Shown here: one piece after another, positions 8,675-17,585 of the stretch
Layout of the letters: each line of letters opens with the position of its first letter
Numbering within the stretch: the stretch's first letter is position 1
Source: Emticicia oligotrophica DSM 17448
GTDB lineage: Bacteria > Bacteroidota > Bacteroidia > Cytophagales > Spirosomataceae
Reading direction: 5' to 3'
Assembly (NCBI RefSeq): GCF_000263195.1
Contig: NC_018748.1
Location: forward strand, 3,968,001 to 4,032,000
DNA length: 64,000 bases
Notes under the pieces: generated by a model
The model's database searches: none
Told to the model about the DNA's origin: nothing
Seen by the model: the letters and a program-made list of their open reading frames with translations, nothing else
Made by a program: the position numbers and the translations under genes

Positions 8675-11600
8675 TTAATTAAACTTGATGGATTTAAACT
8701 TTATGATTTTATCACTAGGTTTATCTCGTTTGATTGCAACAAAATATAAATCCATAAAACCTTCCTCTAAATTTTTTAAACTACATTCGACCCAAGCCAT
8801 TTTATCCCAATTCCCTGTAGGAGTGTAGGTAACTTTACCAATCACAGGCCCCGCAACTGAATTTTTTCTAACTTCAATTTCGCCACTTTTATCTAATGAG
8901 GCATACTCAATACTAATTGAGCGAATATTTGTTAAATCTACATGTTTAAATTGAAGATAGGCTTTAGAATCACCTTGACGGAGCTGACCCCATTCGAAAT
9001 TAAAACCAGGATGTGCATCGGCATCCATTGCTCTTAGAACATGATAATTTAATCTTAAAACTTCTTGACCAGTTTGGGCAGGTGCAACCGCAGTTTTGTT
9101 ATCTGTATAGGTACTTTTTAGAGTATAAAAACCTTTTGGCGAATCTGCTTGATGGGCAGTTAAACTTAAATTTCCATTGACTGGGATATTCTTAAATTCT
9201 TTTTTAGGGTCGCTTAAAGACAAAATATATTTAACCATTTCGGTTACATCTTGTTTGGCTAATTGAGGATGTGCTGCCATTACATGGGTAGTTCCCCAAT
9301 TACCACCACCACCTTCAATAATTTTGTTTGTGAGCAATTGTATAGAACCTTCTCTTCCAGAATATCTTTTTGAAACTTCAATAAAAGAAGGACCTACCGC
9401 TTTTTTATCAATCGTATGGCAGGCTTTGCAGTCGCTCGCTTCCATCAAAGTTTTTCCTAATGAACCAGACTCAACTGTTGAAATGGCTTTAGAATCTGTA
9501 CTTTCATTGGCAGGACTGTAAGGATGTGGATTGTAATTGTACTGAACTTTAATTTTCTTTGGATTGATGACTTTATCCTCGTGATCTTTCACAACAACTG
9601 AATAATTAAAAGGTTTTTCATCCCAGTAAAATGACTTATTTTGAGCAGAAACAATGCTTACTTGAGGTTTTTCATTACCAATAATTGCAACTAAAGTATC
9701 AGTTTTTGAAAGTCCCTTTTGGTCTGTTACTTTAAATATTAATTTATATTTCCCACCCTTTGTGAAAGTATATTCGGTAGTAGGTTTTTCAGAAATTACA
9801 GTGTTATTGGCAATCCATTTGTAAGTAAGTTTGTCATCAAAATCAAGGTCTGTTCCTCTACCAACTACTTTAACTGTAAGTGGGGCTTTCCCAATAATTT
9901 CTTTTGGTTTTGGAAAATTCCTAGTCTCAGAAGTGATAAATGATTGAGCATTTATTTTGTCAATTAACTGACTGTCTGCAAAATAAGATTCCGCATTGGG
10001 TGCTCTATTACCTGAATTATACTCAACTTTTACAAGTCGAGCATCAACATTATCCGCACCATATACTGAACCATATTCCAGAATATACATGATACCTTCA
10101 TTACTAAATGCTAAGTCGATTGGGCGACGAAAATCGCCGTTGATTGGCATGAATTTTTCGTTTCTAACATAGTTTTCGTTTTCATCGAATCTTAATGCTA
10201 ACATCCAATTTCTCATCCAATCAAATACAAAAAGGGCACCATCGTAGTATTCAGGAATTTTTTTATTTGAACCCGAGTTTTTATTGTAAGTATAGAATTG
10301 ACCAGCCATAGCACTTCTACCGCCTAAATCAAGTTCAGGAAATTCAGGCGAAAGAGAATAAGGATACCAAATAATTGGAGGTGTTGCTGGTGGTAGTTCT
10401 CTTAAGCCAGTATTATTTGGTGAGTTGTTAATTGGTTTTAAAGGGTCGAACTTCGGACCCGCTTTACCACTTTCAAAGTCCCATTTAGCATAGGCATAAT
10501 TATTACCTACAAAGTAAGGCCATCCATAATTTCCTGGCTTTTTTGCTTGGTTAAACTCATCATAACCTCTTGGGCCTCTTTCTTTGTCTTCCCCAGCATC
10601 TGGCCCAATTTCTCCCCAATAAATGGTAGAAGTTTTTGGATTAACGGCAATTCTATAAGGGTTTCTACAACCCATTGCAAAGATTTCGGGGCGAGTATTC
10701 GGTGTTCCTTTGGGGAACATATTTCCCTCAGGAATAGTATAGGTTCCATCGGCTTCAGGGTGAATTTTTAATATTTTTCCTTTTAAATCATTCGTATTTG
10801 CAGAAGATCTTTGAGCATCCATTGAATAATATTTTTCCTCTCTTCTTTCATCAATAGGAGCATAGCCATCAGATGGGAATGGCGTAGTTCCATCTCCAGT
10901 TGAAAGGATTAAATTCCCGTCTTTATCGAAGGCCAGAGAACCTCCATGGTGTGCTCCACTGTTTATTTGAACGGGAACTTGTAACAATATTTTTTCAGAC
11001 GCTAAATCTAGTATATTATTTGGTGAAAGCTTAAATCGAGAAAGATTAAATAAAATGGGTTCGCCTTCAATTGGTGGTGAATAATAGAGATAAATCCATT
11101 GATTTTTTTCGAAGTTAGGGTCGAGTGTAATACCTATTAGCCCAGTTCCACCTTTCATCACAACTGGGAAGCGATGTATGAGTTTGTGTTTATTCGTTTT
11201 TGTATCGAAAACCGATAAATTTCCAGCTAATTCAGTAAAAAATACTCTTCCATCTTTAGCAACAGCCAATTCCATTGGATTATTGAGGTCATTTACTAAT
11301 ACTGTTTTTTCAAAACGATTTTCCTCTGGAACTGCTTTTGCGTATGATTTGGAATAATTTAATGGTTTACTTTCACCCATAGCATATTTAATTCCACCTA
11401 GTAAATGCTCTAAAAACATTGGGTCTGAATAACTTTCATCCGTATGTCCATTGGCAGTGTAGAAGGCACGGCCGCCATCGTACTCATGATACCAAGCAAT
11501 TGGGTGATTTCCCCCATTGGTTCCTCCTTCATAGGTATTTTCATCCAAATACATTAATGGTTTGATGCCGTGGTAAATATATTTAAAACTATACCACTCA

Positions 11601-12112
11601 TCTGTGCGTTCCCATCTAGTTGGTAAATGACTAGTTGAAATATGTTTTTTTTCTGTTACATCTATACTCGCTTTTCTAATATTTGAGTTGTTTGGATGAC
11701 TACCGAAATACGCTCCAACTAATTCGCCATACCAAGGCCAATTATATTCGGTATCAGTAGCAGAGTGAATACCAACATAGCCACCACCTGCTTGAATGTA
11801 GCGTTCGAAAGCTGCTTGTTGTTCATTATTCAACACATCGCCCGTGGTACAGTTAAAAATGACAGTTGAATACTTTTGTAAATTTTGGTCGGTGAAGAGT
11901 GAAGAATTAGTTGTTGTATCAACTAAAAAATTATTTTCTTGCCCTAATTTTTGAATAGCTCTTATGCCAAACGGAATACAACTATGCTTCCAACCTTTGG
12001 TTTTGGAGAAAACCAAAACTTTTTGATTTTGGGAATAGCTTAAATTAATGGTGAATAAAAGTAAAACCCAAACAAAGAAATGCCTCTTTGCCGGTTGTAA
12101 TGGTAGATTCAT
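8675..12112 (-). CDS. Secreted multidomain protein: ThuA, sugar dehydrogenase-like propeller, PKD, cytochrome c
   Basis: Predicted exported 1145-residue protein. Residues 1-27 form a signal peptide ending LSYSQ. Residues about 30-245 are a ThuA-like domain (glutamine-amidotransferase-like fold; segments KTKGWKHS and GGGYVGIHSATD). About 265-715 is a glucose/sorbosone dehydrogenase-type beta-propeller (NPMELAVAKDGRVFFTE, MGCRNPYRIAVNPKT). About 750-835 is PKD-like. A class I cytochrome c haem site follows, C895-K-A-C898-H899. The last 150 residues look like a carbohydrate-binding or jelly-roll module. Such fusions are common in Cytophagales and planctomycetes and presumably oxidise sugars in the periplasm with haem-mediated electron exit; the substrate is unknown. 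The gene appears monocistronic. Confidence 0.85.
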   Translation of the reverse strand: MNLPLQPAKRHFFVWVLLLFTINLSYSQNQKVLVFSKTKGWKHSCIPFGIRAIQKLGQENNFLVDTTTNSSLFTDQNLQKYSTVIFNCTTGDVLNNEQQAAFERYIQAGGGYVGIHSATDTEYNWPWYGELVGAYFGSHPNNSNIRKASIDVTEKKHISTSHLPTRWERTDEWYSFKYIYHGIKPLMYLDENTYEGGTNGGNHPIAWYHEYDGGRAFYTANGHTDESYSDPMFLEHLLGGIKYAMGESKPLNYSKSYAKAVPEENRFEKTVLVNDLNNPMELAVAKDGRVFFTELAGNLSVFDTKTNKHKLIHRFPVVMKGGTGLIGITLDPNFEKNQWIYLYYSPPIEGEPILFNLSRFKLSPNNILDLASEKILLQVPVQINSGAHHGGSLAFDKDGNLILSTGDGTTPFPSDGYAPIDERREEKYYSMDAQRSSANTNDLKGKILKIHPEADGTYTIPEGNMFPKGTPNTRPEIFAMGCRNPYRIAVNPKTSTIYWGEIGPDAGEDKERGPRGYDEFNQAKKPGNYGWPYFVGNNYAYAKWDFESGKAGPKFDPLKPINNSPNNTGLRELPPATPPIIWYPYSLSPEFPELDLGGRSAMAGQFYTYNKNSGSNKKIPEYYDGALFVFDWMRNWMLALRFDENENYVRNEKFMPINGDFRRPIDLAFSNEGIMYILEYGSVYGADNVDARLVKVEYNSGNRAPNAESYFADSQLIDKINAQSFITSETRNFPKPKEIIGKAPLTVKVVGRGTDLDFDDKLTYKWIANNTVISEKPTTEYTFTKGGKYKLIFKVTDQKGLSKTDTLVAIIGNEKPQVSIVSAQNKSFYWDEKPFNYSVVVKDHEDKVINPKKIKVQYNYNPHPYSPANESTDSKAISTVESGSLGKTLMEASDCKACHTIDKKAVGPSFIEVSKRYSGREGSIQLLTNKIIEGGGGNWGTTHVMAAHPQLAKQDVTEMVKYILSLSDPKKEFKNIPVNGNLSLTAHQADSPKGFYTLKSTYTDNKTAVAPAQTGQEVLRLNYHVLRAMDADAHPGFNFEWGQLRQGDSKAYLQFKHVDLTNIRSISIEYASLDKSGEIEVRKNSVAGPVIGKVTYTPTGNWDKMAWVECSLKNLEEGFMDLYFVAIKRDKPSDKIIKFKSIKFN

Positions 12113-12157
12113 TGGTAATTTTGTTTTAATTGAATAGATAGAATGTAAATATACAAA

Positions 12158-12190
12158 ATAAAAAAGCTTGTTAGTAATTGACTAACAAGC
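12158..12190 (-). terminator. Terminator of the mak-dinB-dehydratase unit
   Basis: Ten-bp perfect stem GCTTGTTAGT (12166-12175) and ACTAACAAGC (12181-12190) with a 5-nt loop. On the minus strand it is followed by a run of T, 26 bp past the dehydratase stop. Confidence 0.9.
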
Positions 12191-12215
12191 CTTTTGGTAA
12201 AAAAAAAGGAAATTT

Positions 12216-13163
12216 TTAGAATGGTAATTTACCCAAATCTACATTTCCACCCGTAAGTATAATTCCAACTCTTTTACCTTTGAATCTTTCTTTTTCTTTT
12301 AAAAGTGCGGCAAATGGAACTGCACATGAGGGTTCGATGACAATTTTTAATCTTTCCCAAATTAGCTTCATTGCGGCAATAATTTCTTCATCACTCACGA
12401 TGATTATATCTTTTACATACTTTCTAATTATCTCCAATGTTTTATCTCCAAGAGTTGTCATAAGGCCATCAGCAATGGTTTTGATATAAGGTGCTTTTTC
12501 TACTTTACCTGTTTGGAATGATAAAACTGCATCAGCGGCACCTTCTGGTTCACCTGCAATTACTTCGGCATTAGGTAACAGATAATGGGTTGCCAGTGCC
12601 GTACCACTTAATAGACCACCACCACCGACGGGAGCCATAATGACGTCTAAATGGGTCACTTCTCCGATAAGCTCAACAGTTGCTGTTGCTTGTCCTGCAA
12701 TTACATCGTAGTTATTAAATGGATGAACAAAAGTTGCACCGGTACGTTCAATTACTTGTTGAACAGTCGATTCACGTGCTTCTAGTGTAGGTTCACATTC
12801 AATTATTTCACCATTCAGTGCTTTTACGCCATTTTTCTTTATGTTAGGGGCATTGCTAGGCATCACAATATATGCCTTTGTGCCTACTGCTATGGCTGCT
12901 AAAGCGATGGCTTGGGCATGATTGCCAGATGAATGGGTGGTAATGCCTTTTTCTTGTTCTTCAGGTGATAGCGAAAGCACAGCATTCATACCTCCACGGG
13001 CTTTAAATGCTCCAATTTTTTGAAAATTTTCACATTTAAAATAAATTTCACACCCTGCAAGTTGGTTGATACTGGCTGAAGTTAGTACTGGGGTGTGATG
13101 AATGAAAGGTTTGATTCTTTCGTGTGCTTCTTGAATTTCTGATAATGTTGGTATATGATTCAT
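12216..13163 (-). CDS. PLP-dependent threonine/serine dehydratase (or serine racemase-like)
   Basis: Fold-type II pyridoxal-phosphate enzyme, 315 residues, without the C-terminal ACT/regulatory domain of biosynthetic IlvA. The Schiff-base lysine lies in KIGAFKARGG (about residue 53). SSGNHAQAIALAA is the substrate-binding loop and APVGGGGLLSG the phosphate-binding glycine loop. The short form fits catabolic threonine/serine dehydratase. Serine racemase and hydroxyaspartate dehydratase share these motifs and cannot be excluded. It is the last gene of a three-gene minus-strand unit, 19 bp after the DinB gene. Confidence 0.85.
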   Translation of the reverse strand: MNHIPTLSEIQEAHERIKPFIHHTPVLTSASINQLAGCEIYFKCENFQKIGAFKARGGMNAVLSLSPEEQEKGITTHSSGNHAQAIALAAIAVGTKAYIVMPSNAPNIKKNGVKALNGEIIECEPTLEARESTVQQVIERTGATFVHPFNNYDVIAGQATATVELIGEVTHLDVIMAPVGGGGLLSGTALATHYLLPNAEVIAGEPEGAADAVLSFQTGKVEKAPYIKTIADGLMTTLGDKTLEIIRKYVKDIIIVSDEEIIAAMKLIWERLKIVIEPSCAVPFAALLKEKERFKGKRVGIILTGGNVDLGKLPF

Positions 13164-13182
13164 TGATTAGATTAATTTTAAA

Positions 13183-13623
13183 TTATCTCTTGAATAAGAT
13201 ATAATCGGTCATGGGTAATTGTTCAATATTTCCTTTTAACAATATAACCACTTGCCCTCTATGATACGCTGAATGGAGTAGCAAATGTGAAAATATTTCG
13301 CTAATTGTATTTGTAAAACTATCTCCTTTGGTATTATGATAGGCAATTAACTGCCCCATTTCTTCTTTTTTAATTACTTTATTTATATCAGCAAAATTTA
13401 TTTCGAGCAGTTCAAGCATTATGTTTACATCAAAAACTTCCCAAACACGTACTTCGTTTTTTTTTGCCATTATTCTATCTAGCCAAATTCTTTGGGCTGC
13501 AATTATATGTGAAAAAATTTCAATAGCCCTTTGAGGTGGAGTAGATGAATGAATGATGCTTTCTAAAACTTTTAAATTTGCCCAATATTCGTGCTCAAAT
13601 AAATTTTTGTAATATTGATTCAT
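13183..13623 (-). CDS. DinB-family protein (putative metal-dependent enzyme)
   Basis: 146-residue four-helix-bundle protein of the DinB/YfiT-like group. The C-terminal His motif HSAYHRGQVVILL is diagnostic, and a further His in the LFEHEYWAN segment near the N-terminus probably completes the metal site. Family members include thiol-transfer enzymes and many of unknown role, so no substrate can be assigned. It is 16 bp after the maltokinase-like gene and 19 bp before the dehydratase. A second DinB-family gene lies at 16950-17402. Confidence 0.8.
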   Translation of the reverse strand: MNQYYKNLFEHEYWANLKVLESIIHSSTPPQRAIEIFSHIIAAQRIWLDRIMAKKNEVRVWEVFDVNIMLELLEINFADINKVIKKEEMGQLIAYHNTKGDSFTNTISEIFSHLLLHSAYHRGQVVILLKGNIEQLPMTDYILFKR

Positions 13624-13639
13624 TTAGTTGTTACTTTGT

Positions 13640-15187
13640 TTATCTCCTCAATTTTTCAACCTCCATTAGCACTTCCGCAATACCAATAAGAGGTATTTTT
13701 ACCCAACTTGGTCGATAATTTACTTCGTAGCCAATTTCATAAACTGCTTTTTCTAATAGGTGGAAAAGCAAGAGATAATTAATTTCATTATTATCCTTAA
13801 ATAATGGATGTGGACTCCCGAAGACGCCTAGATACTCATCTAAATAAGTATCTTTAATCAGTTTATACCATCTATCGGCTGCTCTTTGGAGAACCTTAGG
13901 TTCAATAGTGCTTGTTTCGGTGGCATTGAATAATTTAGCTGCAACAGCATAGTGATATGAGCGAATCATACCCGCTACATCTTTAAGAGGAGAATGTTTA
14001 ATTTTCCGCTCAGTAATTGTACTTTCTGGTTCCCCTTCAAAATCTATTATTACTAAATCATGTTCTGTGGCTAAAACTTGTCCTAAATGGTAGTCTCCAT
14101 GAATTCTTGTTCGATAGGAAAATAGCGGACGAGTTAAAACTTGGTCTATAAATTCAAGAATCATATCCTTAGATTCCATGAATTTCCAAGCGAGTGCCTG
14201 TGCTTGACCATCTAGTTTTAAATAATTTTCGGTCAATAAATTATATCTCCGTTCAAGAAGATTTTCGAACTTTTCGTGTAAAAAGCGGCGATATTGTCGG
14301 TCAAATGGTTCGGCATTGAAAGAATCGGCTCCTCTGAGAGCAAAAAGAGCCTTGTGCATTTCTGCGGTTCGATGTGCTAATAAAGAAACCTTATCAAAAA
14401 CCGACTCTTTAATTTGGAAATTGCCTTCCACAAAAGCTTCTAAGAAATCATTTAGATAGTCGCCTGTCATACTCCAGTCATCTTTTAAGCTTTGTATCAC
14501 TTCGACCATTACACCAAAAGTAATTTCTGGAGCAGTTTCTCGTTTCCAAGAAATACTTCCCGCAAATCTTGGAATATTTCTGAAATCAGAATTTTGAGTG
14601 ATAAACTCAACCATTTCTGCTTCAGGATTTGTCTCAGCAAAGATTTTACGGTAAAGCTTTAGAAAATATTTTCCTCCAAAAATCATTGCCGAGTTAGAGG
14701 AGTCGATATTGGGTAAAATTGAGTCTATTTCCTCCGTTTCTTCAACGAATGCTTTCCCTTTCGCAAACACTAAAGAATCATCATTGTGTTGTGGGAAAGT
14801 TGATTGATGAAATACGCTGGTAAATAGTTTAGCACGAAATTTTTCATCATAAATGGCATCAACCAGTAAACCAATTTTTTCGTCCATACTGGCTTTACAT
14901 AGTACGCCTTTTTGGGCTATTTCTTGCGTATTTTCTTCAACAAAAGAAAGGGGTAGTAAATAAAGCTCAGAGTCGCCCTCATCGTATTTTACTTCGAAAG
15001 TCATAAAAATAAACGACCCAAAGTGTACTGTATCTTTCACTTTTAAAAGTTTTATCTGCCGTGCTTTACCCGCAAACCATCTACATTGAGCTATATAAGG
15101 TGGGAGAATATTATCTTCTAATACTGTGTGAACATATTTATCTTTTTCAAATCCTTGCCATTCGATGGCCAATACAAATTCGGACAT
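13640..15187 (-). CDS. Maltokinase-like protein (aminoglycoside phosphotransferase fold)
   Basis: Likely maltose-1-phosphate-forming kinase of the Mak/Pep2 type, feeding the GlgE alpha-glucan route. The N-terminal cap domain (about 1-130) shows CRWFAGKARQI, typical of maltokinases. The kinase lobe has RIHGDYHLGQVL with catalytic D365 and the metal loop IIDFEGEP, followed by PLKDVAGMIRSYHYA. Length 515 is normal. In many genomes this gene is fused or adjacent to treS, glgE or glgB; none is adjacent here. It is the first gene of a unit with DinB and a PLP dehydratase, a pairing with no obvious metabolic logic. Confidence 0.8.
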   Translation of the reverse strand: MSEFVLAIEWQGFEKDKYVHTVLEDNILPPYIAQCRWFAGKARQIKLLKVKDTVHFGSFIFMTFEVKYDEGDSELYLLPLSFVEENTQEIAQKGVLCKASMDEKIGLLVDAIYDEKFRAKLFTSVFHQSTFPQHNDDSLVFAKGKAFVEETEEIDSILPNIDSSNSAMIFGGKYFLKLYRKIFAETNPEAEMVEFITQNSDFRNIPRFAGSISWKRETAPEITFGVMVEVIQSLKDDWSMTGDYLNDFLEAFVEGNFQIKESVFDKVSLLAHRTAEMHKALFALRGADSFNAEPFDRQYRRFLHEKFENLLERRYNLLTENYLKLDGQAQALAWKFMESKDMILEFIDQVLTRPLFSYRTRIHGDYHLGQVLATEHDLVIIDFEGEPESTITERKIKHSPLKDVAGMIRSYHYAVAAKLFNATETSTIEPKVLQRAADRWYKLIKDTYLDEYLGVFGSPHPLFKDNNEINYLLLFHLLEKAVYEIGYEVNYRPSWVKIPLIGIAEVLMEVEKLRR

Positions 15188-15274
15188 AGTATTTTCGTAT
15201 TTAATATTAGGTTTACCAAATTAGGAAGTACGATTTGATTATGCAATGTTTTTGAATTAAATGTTTGAGTATCA

Positions 15275-15310
15275 AAGCAAAAGCCCTAATTGCAGATGCA
15301 ATTAGGGCTT
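15275..15310 (-). terminator. Terminator of dapF
   Basis: Long inverted repeat AAGCCCTAATTGCA (15281-15294) and TGCAATTAGGGCTT (15297-15310). On the minus strand it is followed by a T-rich stretch, 24 bp past the dapF stop. Confidence 0.8.
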
Positions 15311-15334
15311 TAAACCTATTAAATCGTGGTTATT

Positions 15335-16099
15335 TTATAAAATACCATCAAAAACCTTCATTGCTGGGCCAACTAAACGAATATCTGTAAAGTTTTCATT
15401 GAATGAAACTTTTAAATTTCCTCCTTTGGTAATTACATTAATTGGGCTTTTCATTCCAAAACGTAAGAATGTTGAAAGAGCAGATGCAGTTACTCCCGTC
15501 CCGCAGGAATAGGTTTCATCCTCAACGCCACGTTCGTATGTACGTACGTAGATAGTTTCATTATCAATTACTTCAACAAAGTTTACATTCGTGCCACCAC
15601 GGGCAACCCACTCGTCAGAATATCTTATTTTCTTACCTTCATTATATACATCAAAGCTTTCGATTCCTTTCACAAATGCAACATAATGTGGTGAACCTGT
15701 ATTCATGAAATCGTAAAAATCGTGGCGTTCGATGCTATGTACTTCACCCATTTTCAAGGCTATTACCGCTTCATTGGCATCGGCTAAATGTTCACCATCG
15801 ACTGCAATAAACTTTGTTTTATCTTTAAAAATACCTAAATCTTCAGCAAATCTTACTGTGCATCGTCCTCCGTTTCCACACATGCTTCCTTCTTTGCCAT
15901 CGGCATTATAATATACCATTCGGAAATCATAATTGGGGTCGTTTTGAAGTAAAATTAGGCCATCTGCACCAATGCCAAAACGGCGGTGGCAAAGGTGTTC
16001 AATGTATGCTTGACTAGCTGGAAATTTTTCATCACGATTATCAATCATAACAAAATCGTTTCCAGTGCCTTGGTATTTATAAAATTTGATATTATTCAT
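15335..16099 (-). CDS. dapF: Diaminopimelate epimerase
   Basis: Interconverts LL- and meso-diaminopimelate for lysine and peptidoglycan synthesis. The two catalytic cysteines are in SMCGNGGRC and YSCGTGVTAS, each a family signature. Start chosen at 16099 (MNNIKFYKYQGTGNDFVMID), which matches the family N-terminus. The frame is open upstream to an ATG at 16157-16159, but that codon lies inside the rplS terminator hairpin, so the longer form is unlikely. The resulting protein has 254 residues, about the usual size. Confidence 0.93.
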   Translation of the reverse strand: MNNIKFYKYQGTGNDFVMIDNRDEKFPASQAYIEHLCHRRFGIGADGLILLQNDPNYDFRMVYYNADGKEGSMCGNGGRCTVRFAEDLGIFKDKTKFIAVDGEHLADANEAVIALKMGEVHSIERHDFYDFMNTGSPHYVAFVKGIESFDVYNEGKKIRYSDEWVARGGTNVNFVEVIDNETIYVRTYERGVEDETYSCGTGVTASALSTFLRFGMKSPINVITKGGNLKVSFNENFTDIRLVGPAMKVFDGIL

Positions 16100-16142
16100 A
16101 ATATTTACTGAATTTTCAAGGAAGACTTCGCTTCTTTCATAT

Positions 16143-16168
16143 AAAAAAAGCCGCTCCAATGGGGCGGC
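16143..16168 (-). terminator. Terminator of rplS
   Basis: On the minus strand GCCGCCCC-ATT-GGAGCGGC (16168-16150, one G-T pair) is followed by seven T. It is GC-rich against an AT-rich background, about 100 bp past the rplS stop and 44 bp upstream of the chosen dapF start. Confidence 0.85.
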
Positions 16169-16270
16169 CTTTTCCTACACAAAATTATGAAAAAGCTATT
16201 ACTTTTATCTTTAGACAATTTTGAAATAAAAAAGTTAGATTTTTATATAACTTTTTTTCAAAATGTTTTT

Positions 16271-16627
16271 TTAGTTCTTCTTCAATTCTTTGATACGTGC
16301 AGCTTTACCTTGTTTTCCACGTAAGTAGAACAATCTTGCACGACGCACTTTACCGTAACGTACTACTTCGATTTTATCAACACTTGGTGAAAGTACTGGG
16401 AAGATACGCTCTACACCAACACCATTAGAAATTTTACGTACAGTAAAAGATTCACCATTTGTACCAACGTTACGACGTTGAATTACAGTACCAGTATAAA
16501 CCTGAATACGCTCTTTGTTTCCTTCTACAATTTTAACGTGAACGTTAACTGTGTCACCAGCCTTAAAATCAGGTTGTGTTTGTCTCTTGCTAGCAAATTC
16601 TGCCTCGACTAACTTAATCAAATCCAT
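16271..16627 (-). CDS. rplS: 50S ribosomal protein L19
   Basis: Large-subunit ribosomal protein at the 30S-50S interface. The 118-residue sequence has the family core [27 protein letters not shown] and [18 protein letters not shown], then [20 protein letters not shown]. It is transcribed alone between its own promoter and a strong terminator, not in the rpsP-rimM-trmD-rplS operon known from proteobacteria and firmicutes. Confidence 0.97.
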   Translation of the reverse strand: MDLIKLVEAEFASKRQTQPDFKAGDTVNVHVKIVEGNKERIQVYTGTVIQRRNVGTNGESFTVRKISNGVGVERIFPVLSPSVDKIEVVRYGKVRRARLFYLRGKQGKAARIKELKKN

Positions 16628-16949
16628 TGTTTTGTTATTTACTTGATTATCAAATATTTACACGCTTAGTGAAGCGGCTGAACCGTACAAAGCCCAGCAT
16701 TCGCCTAATCGGACTGCAAAGTTAATTAATCTTTGCTGTAAATCCCACAAACAACGAATGAAATTTTCGTTTGTTGTATTTGCTTGGACTAAAGTATAAA
16801 AAAAAATATTATTTGTAAAGTTTTATTTAAAAAATTATTTTTTTTTCGGGATGAATTACTTACAAATAAACCCTCTTCTTTTACCGCAAAGTCAAATAAT
16901 CAAATAAAATGAGCTTCGTAGAAGTATTTCGATGAAAGGACCGAATATT
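16628..16949. other. Intergenic region upstream of rplS
   Basis: 322 bp between rplS and the DinB gene, both on the minus strand. It contains the predicted rplS promoter (16717-16750), an imperfect palindrome around 16751-16780, and AT-rich low-complexity sequence. No gene was recognised. Confidence 0.6.
16717..16750 (-). promoter_or_regulatory. Predicted Bacteroidota-type promoter of rplS
   Basis: Minus strand: -33 box TTG (16750-16748), 23-bp spacer, -7 box TAACTTTG (16724-16717), which matches TAnnTTTG exactly. It leaves a leader of about 80 nt before the rplS ATG. Confidence 0.55.
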
Positions 16950-17402
16950 TTATGCGTATTTTTTTATGATTGCGATTTGTCCAGCATGATAGGTTGTATG
17001 TGAAATGATTCTACCAAATGCCTCTGCTTTGGTTTTTGTACCAAATTCTTGGGTTGAAATGGTTTTCTCCCAGTCTTCGTCGCTTTGTTTCTCAACGATA
17101 GTTTTTAGAATAGTAAATGATTGATTGACATAAGCTACTAACTCCGTTACATTAGTCCATTCGCCAGTATCTTTTTTGTCAATTACAGTCTTTGCTGAAA
17201 CTTTTACGGTGCTGTCTCCAAAGACATTTTTTGCAAATAGTAACTCAACATCACCAATGTGCCTAATCAGAAAACCAATGCTATTAGGCGAAGGACTTAG
17301 CTTTTTTTTTAAATCGTCCTCATGTAGATTATGCAGTTGATTAGAGAATCGAGTACGGGCTTCAACCCATAATTCGAGTAGAATCGTAGTTTTACTTTTC
17401 AT
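16950..17402 (-). CDS. DinB-family protein (second copy)
   Basis: 150-residue DinB-superfamily four-helix protein. The C-terminal metal motif HTTYHAGQIAIIKKYA and the internal IRHIGDVELLFAKN, with its His, are typical. It differs strongly in sequence from the DinB protein at 13183-13623, so it is a distant paralogue rather than a recent duplicate. The enzymatic role is unknown; relatives include bacillithiol- or mycothiol-dependent transferases and many uncharacterised proteins. Confidence 0.8.
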   Translation of the reverse strand: MKSKTTILLELWVEARTRFSNQLHNLHEDDLKKKLSPSPNSIGFLIRHIGDVELLFAKNVFGDSTVKVSAKTVIDKKDTGEWTNVTELVAYVNQSFTILKTIVEKQSDEDWEKTISTQEFGTKTKAEAFGRIISHTTYHAGQIAIIKKYA

Positions 17403-17528
17403 TGCTGGTAAGGTTATTTGACTAACGAAAAGGCATAGAGCATTTCGGTTAAGAAATCTCTAACCGTTTGATACATTTACTCAATCCCATATATTTTTAT
17501 ATTGCAATATTGCGATAATATTTTCTTT

Positions 17529-17555
17529 AAAAAAAGAGAAATCGATAATTTCTCT
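17529..17555 (-). terminator. Terminator of rlmF
   Basis: Stem AGAGAAAT (17535-17542) and ATTTCTCT (17548-17555), 5-nt loop, followed on the minus strand by a T-run, 30 bp past the rlmF stop. Confidence 0.75.
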
Positions 17556-17585
17556 TGGTAGAGCAAGCATAGATTTCCATCAGTT

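Noticed and set aside
10507-10771. ORFs on both strands within the ThuA-fusion gene (80 and 74 codons)
   Set aside because: They lie inside a well-supported coding frame and resemble no family; they are frame shadows.
16097-16159. Longer dapF start at 16159
   Set aside because: The ATG lies inside the rplS terminator hairpin and the extra residues do not match the family N-terminus; 16099 fits.
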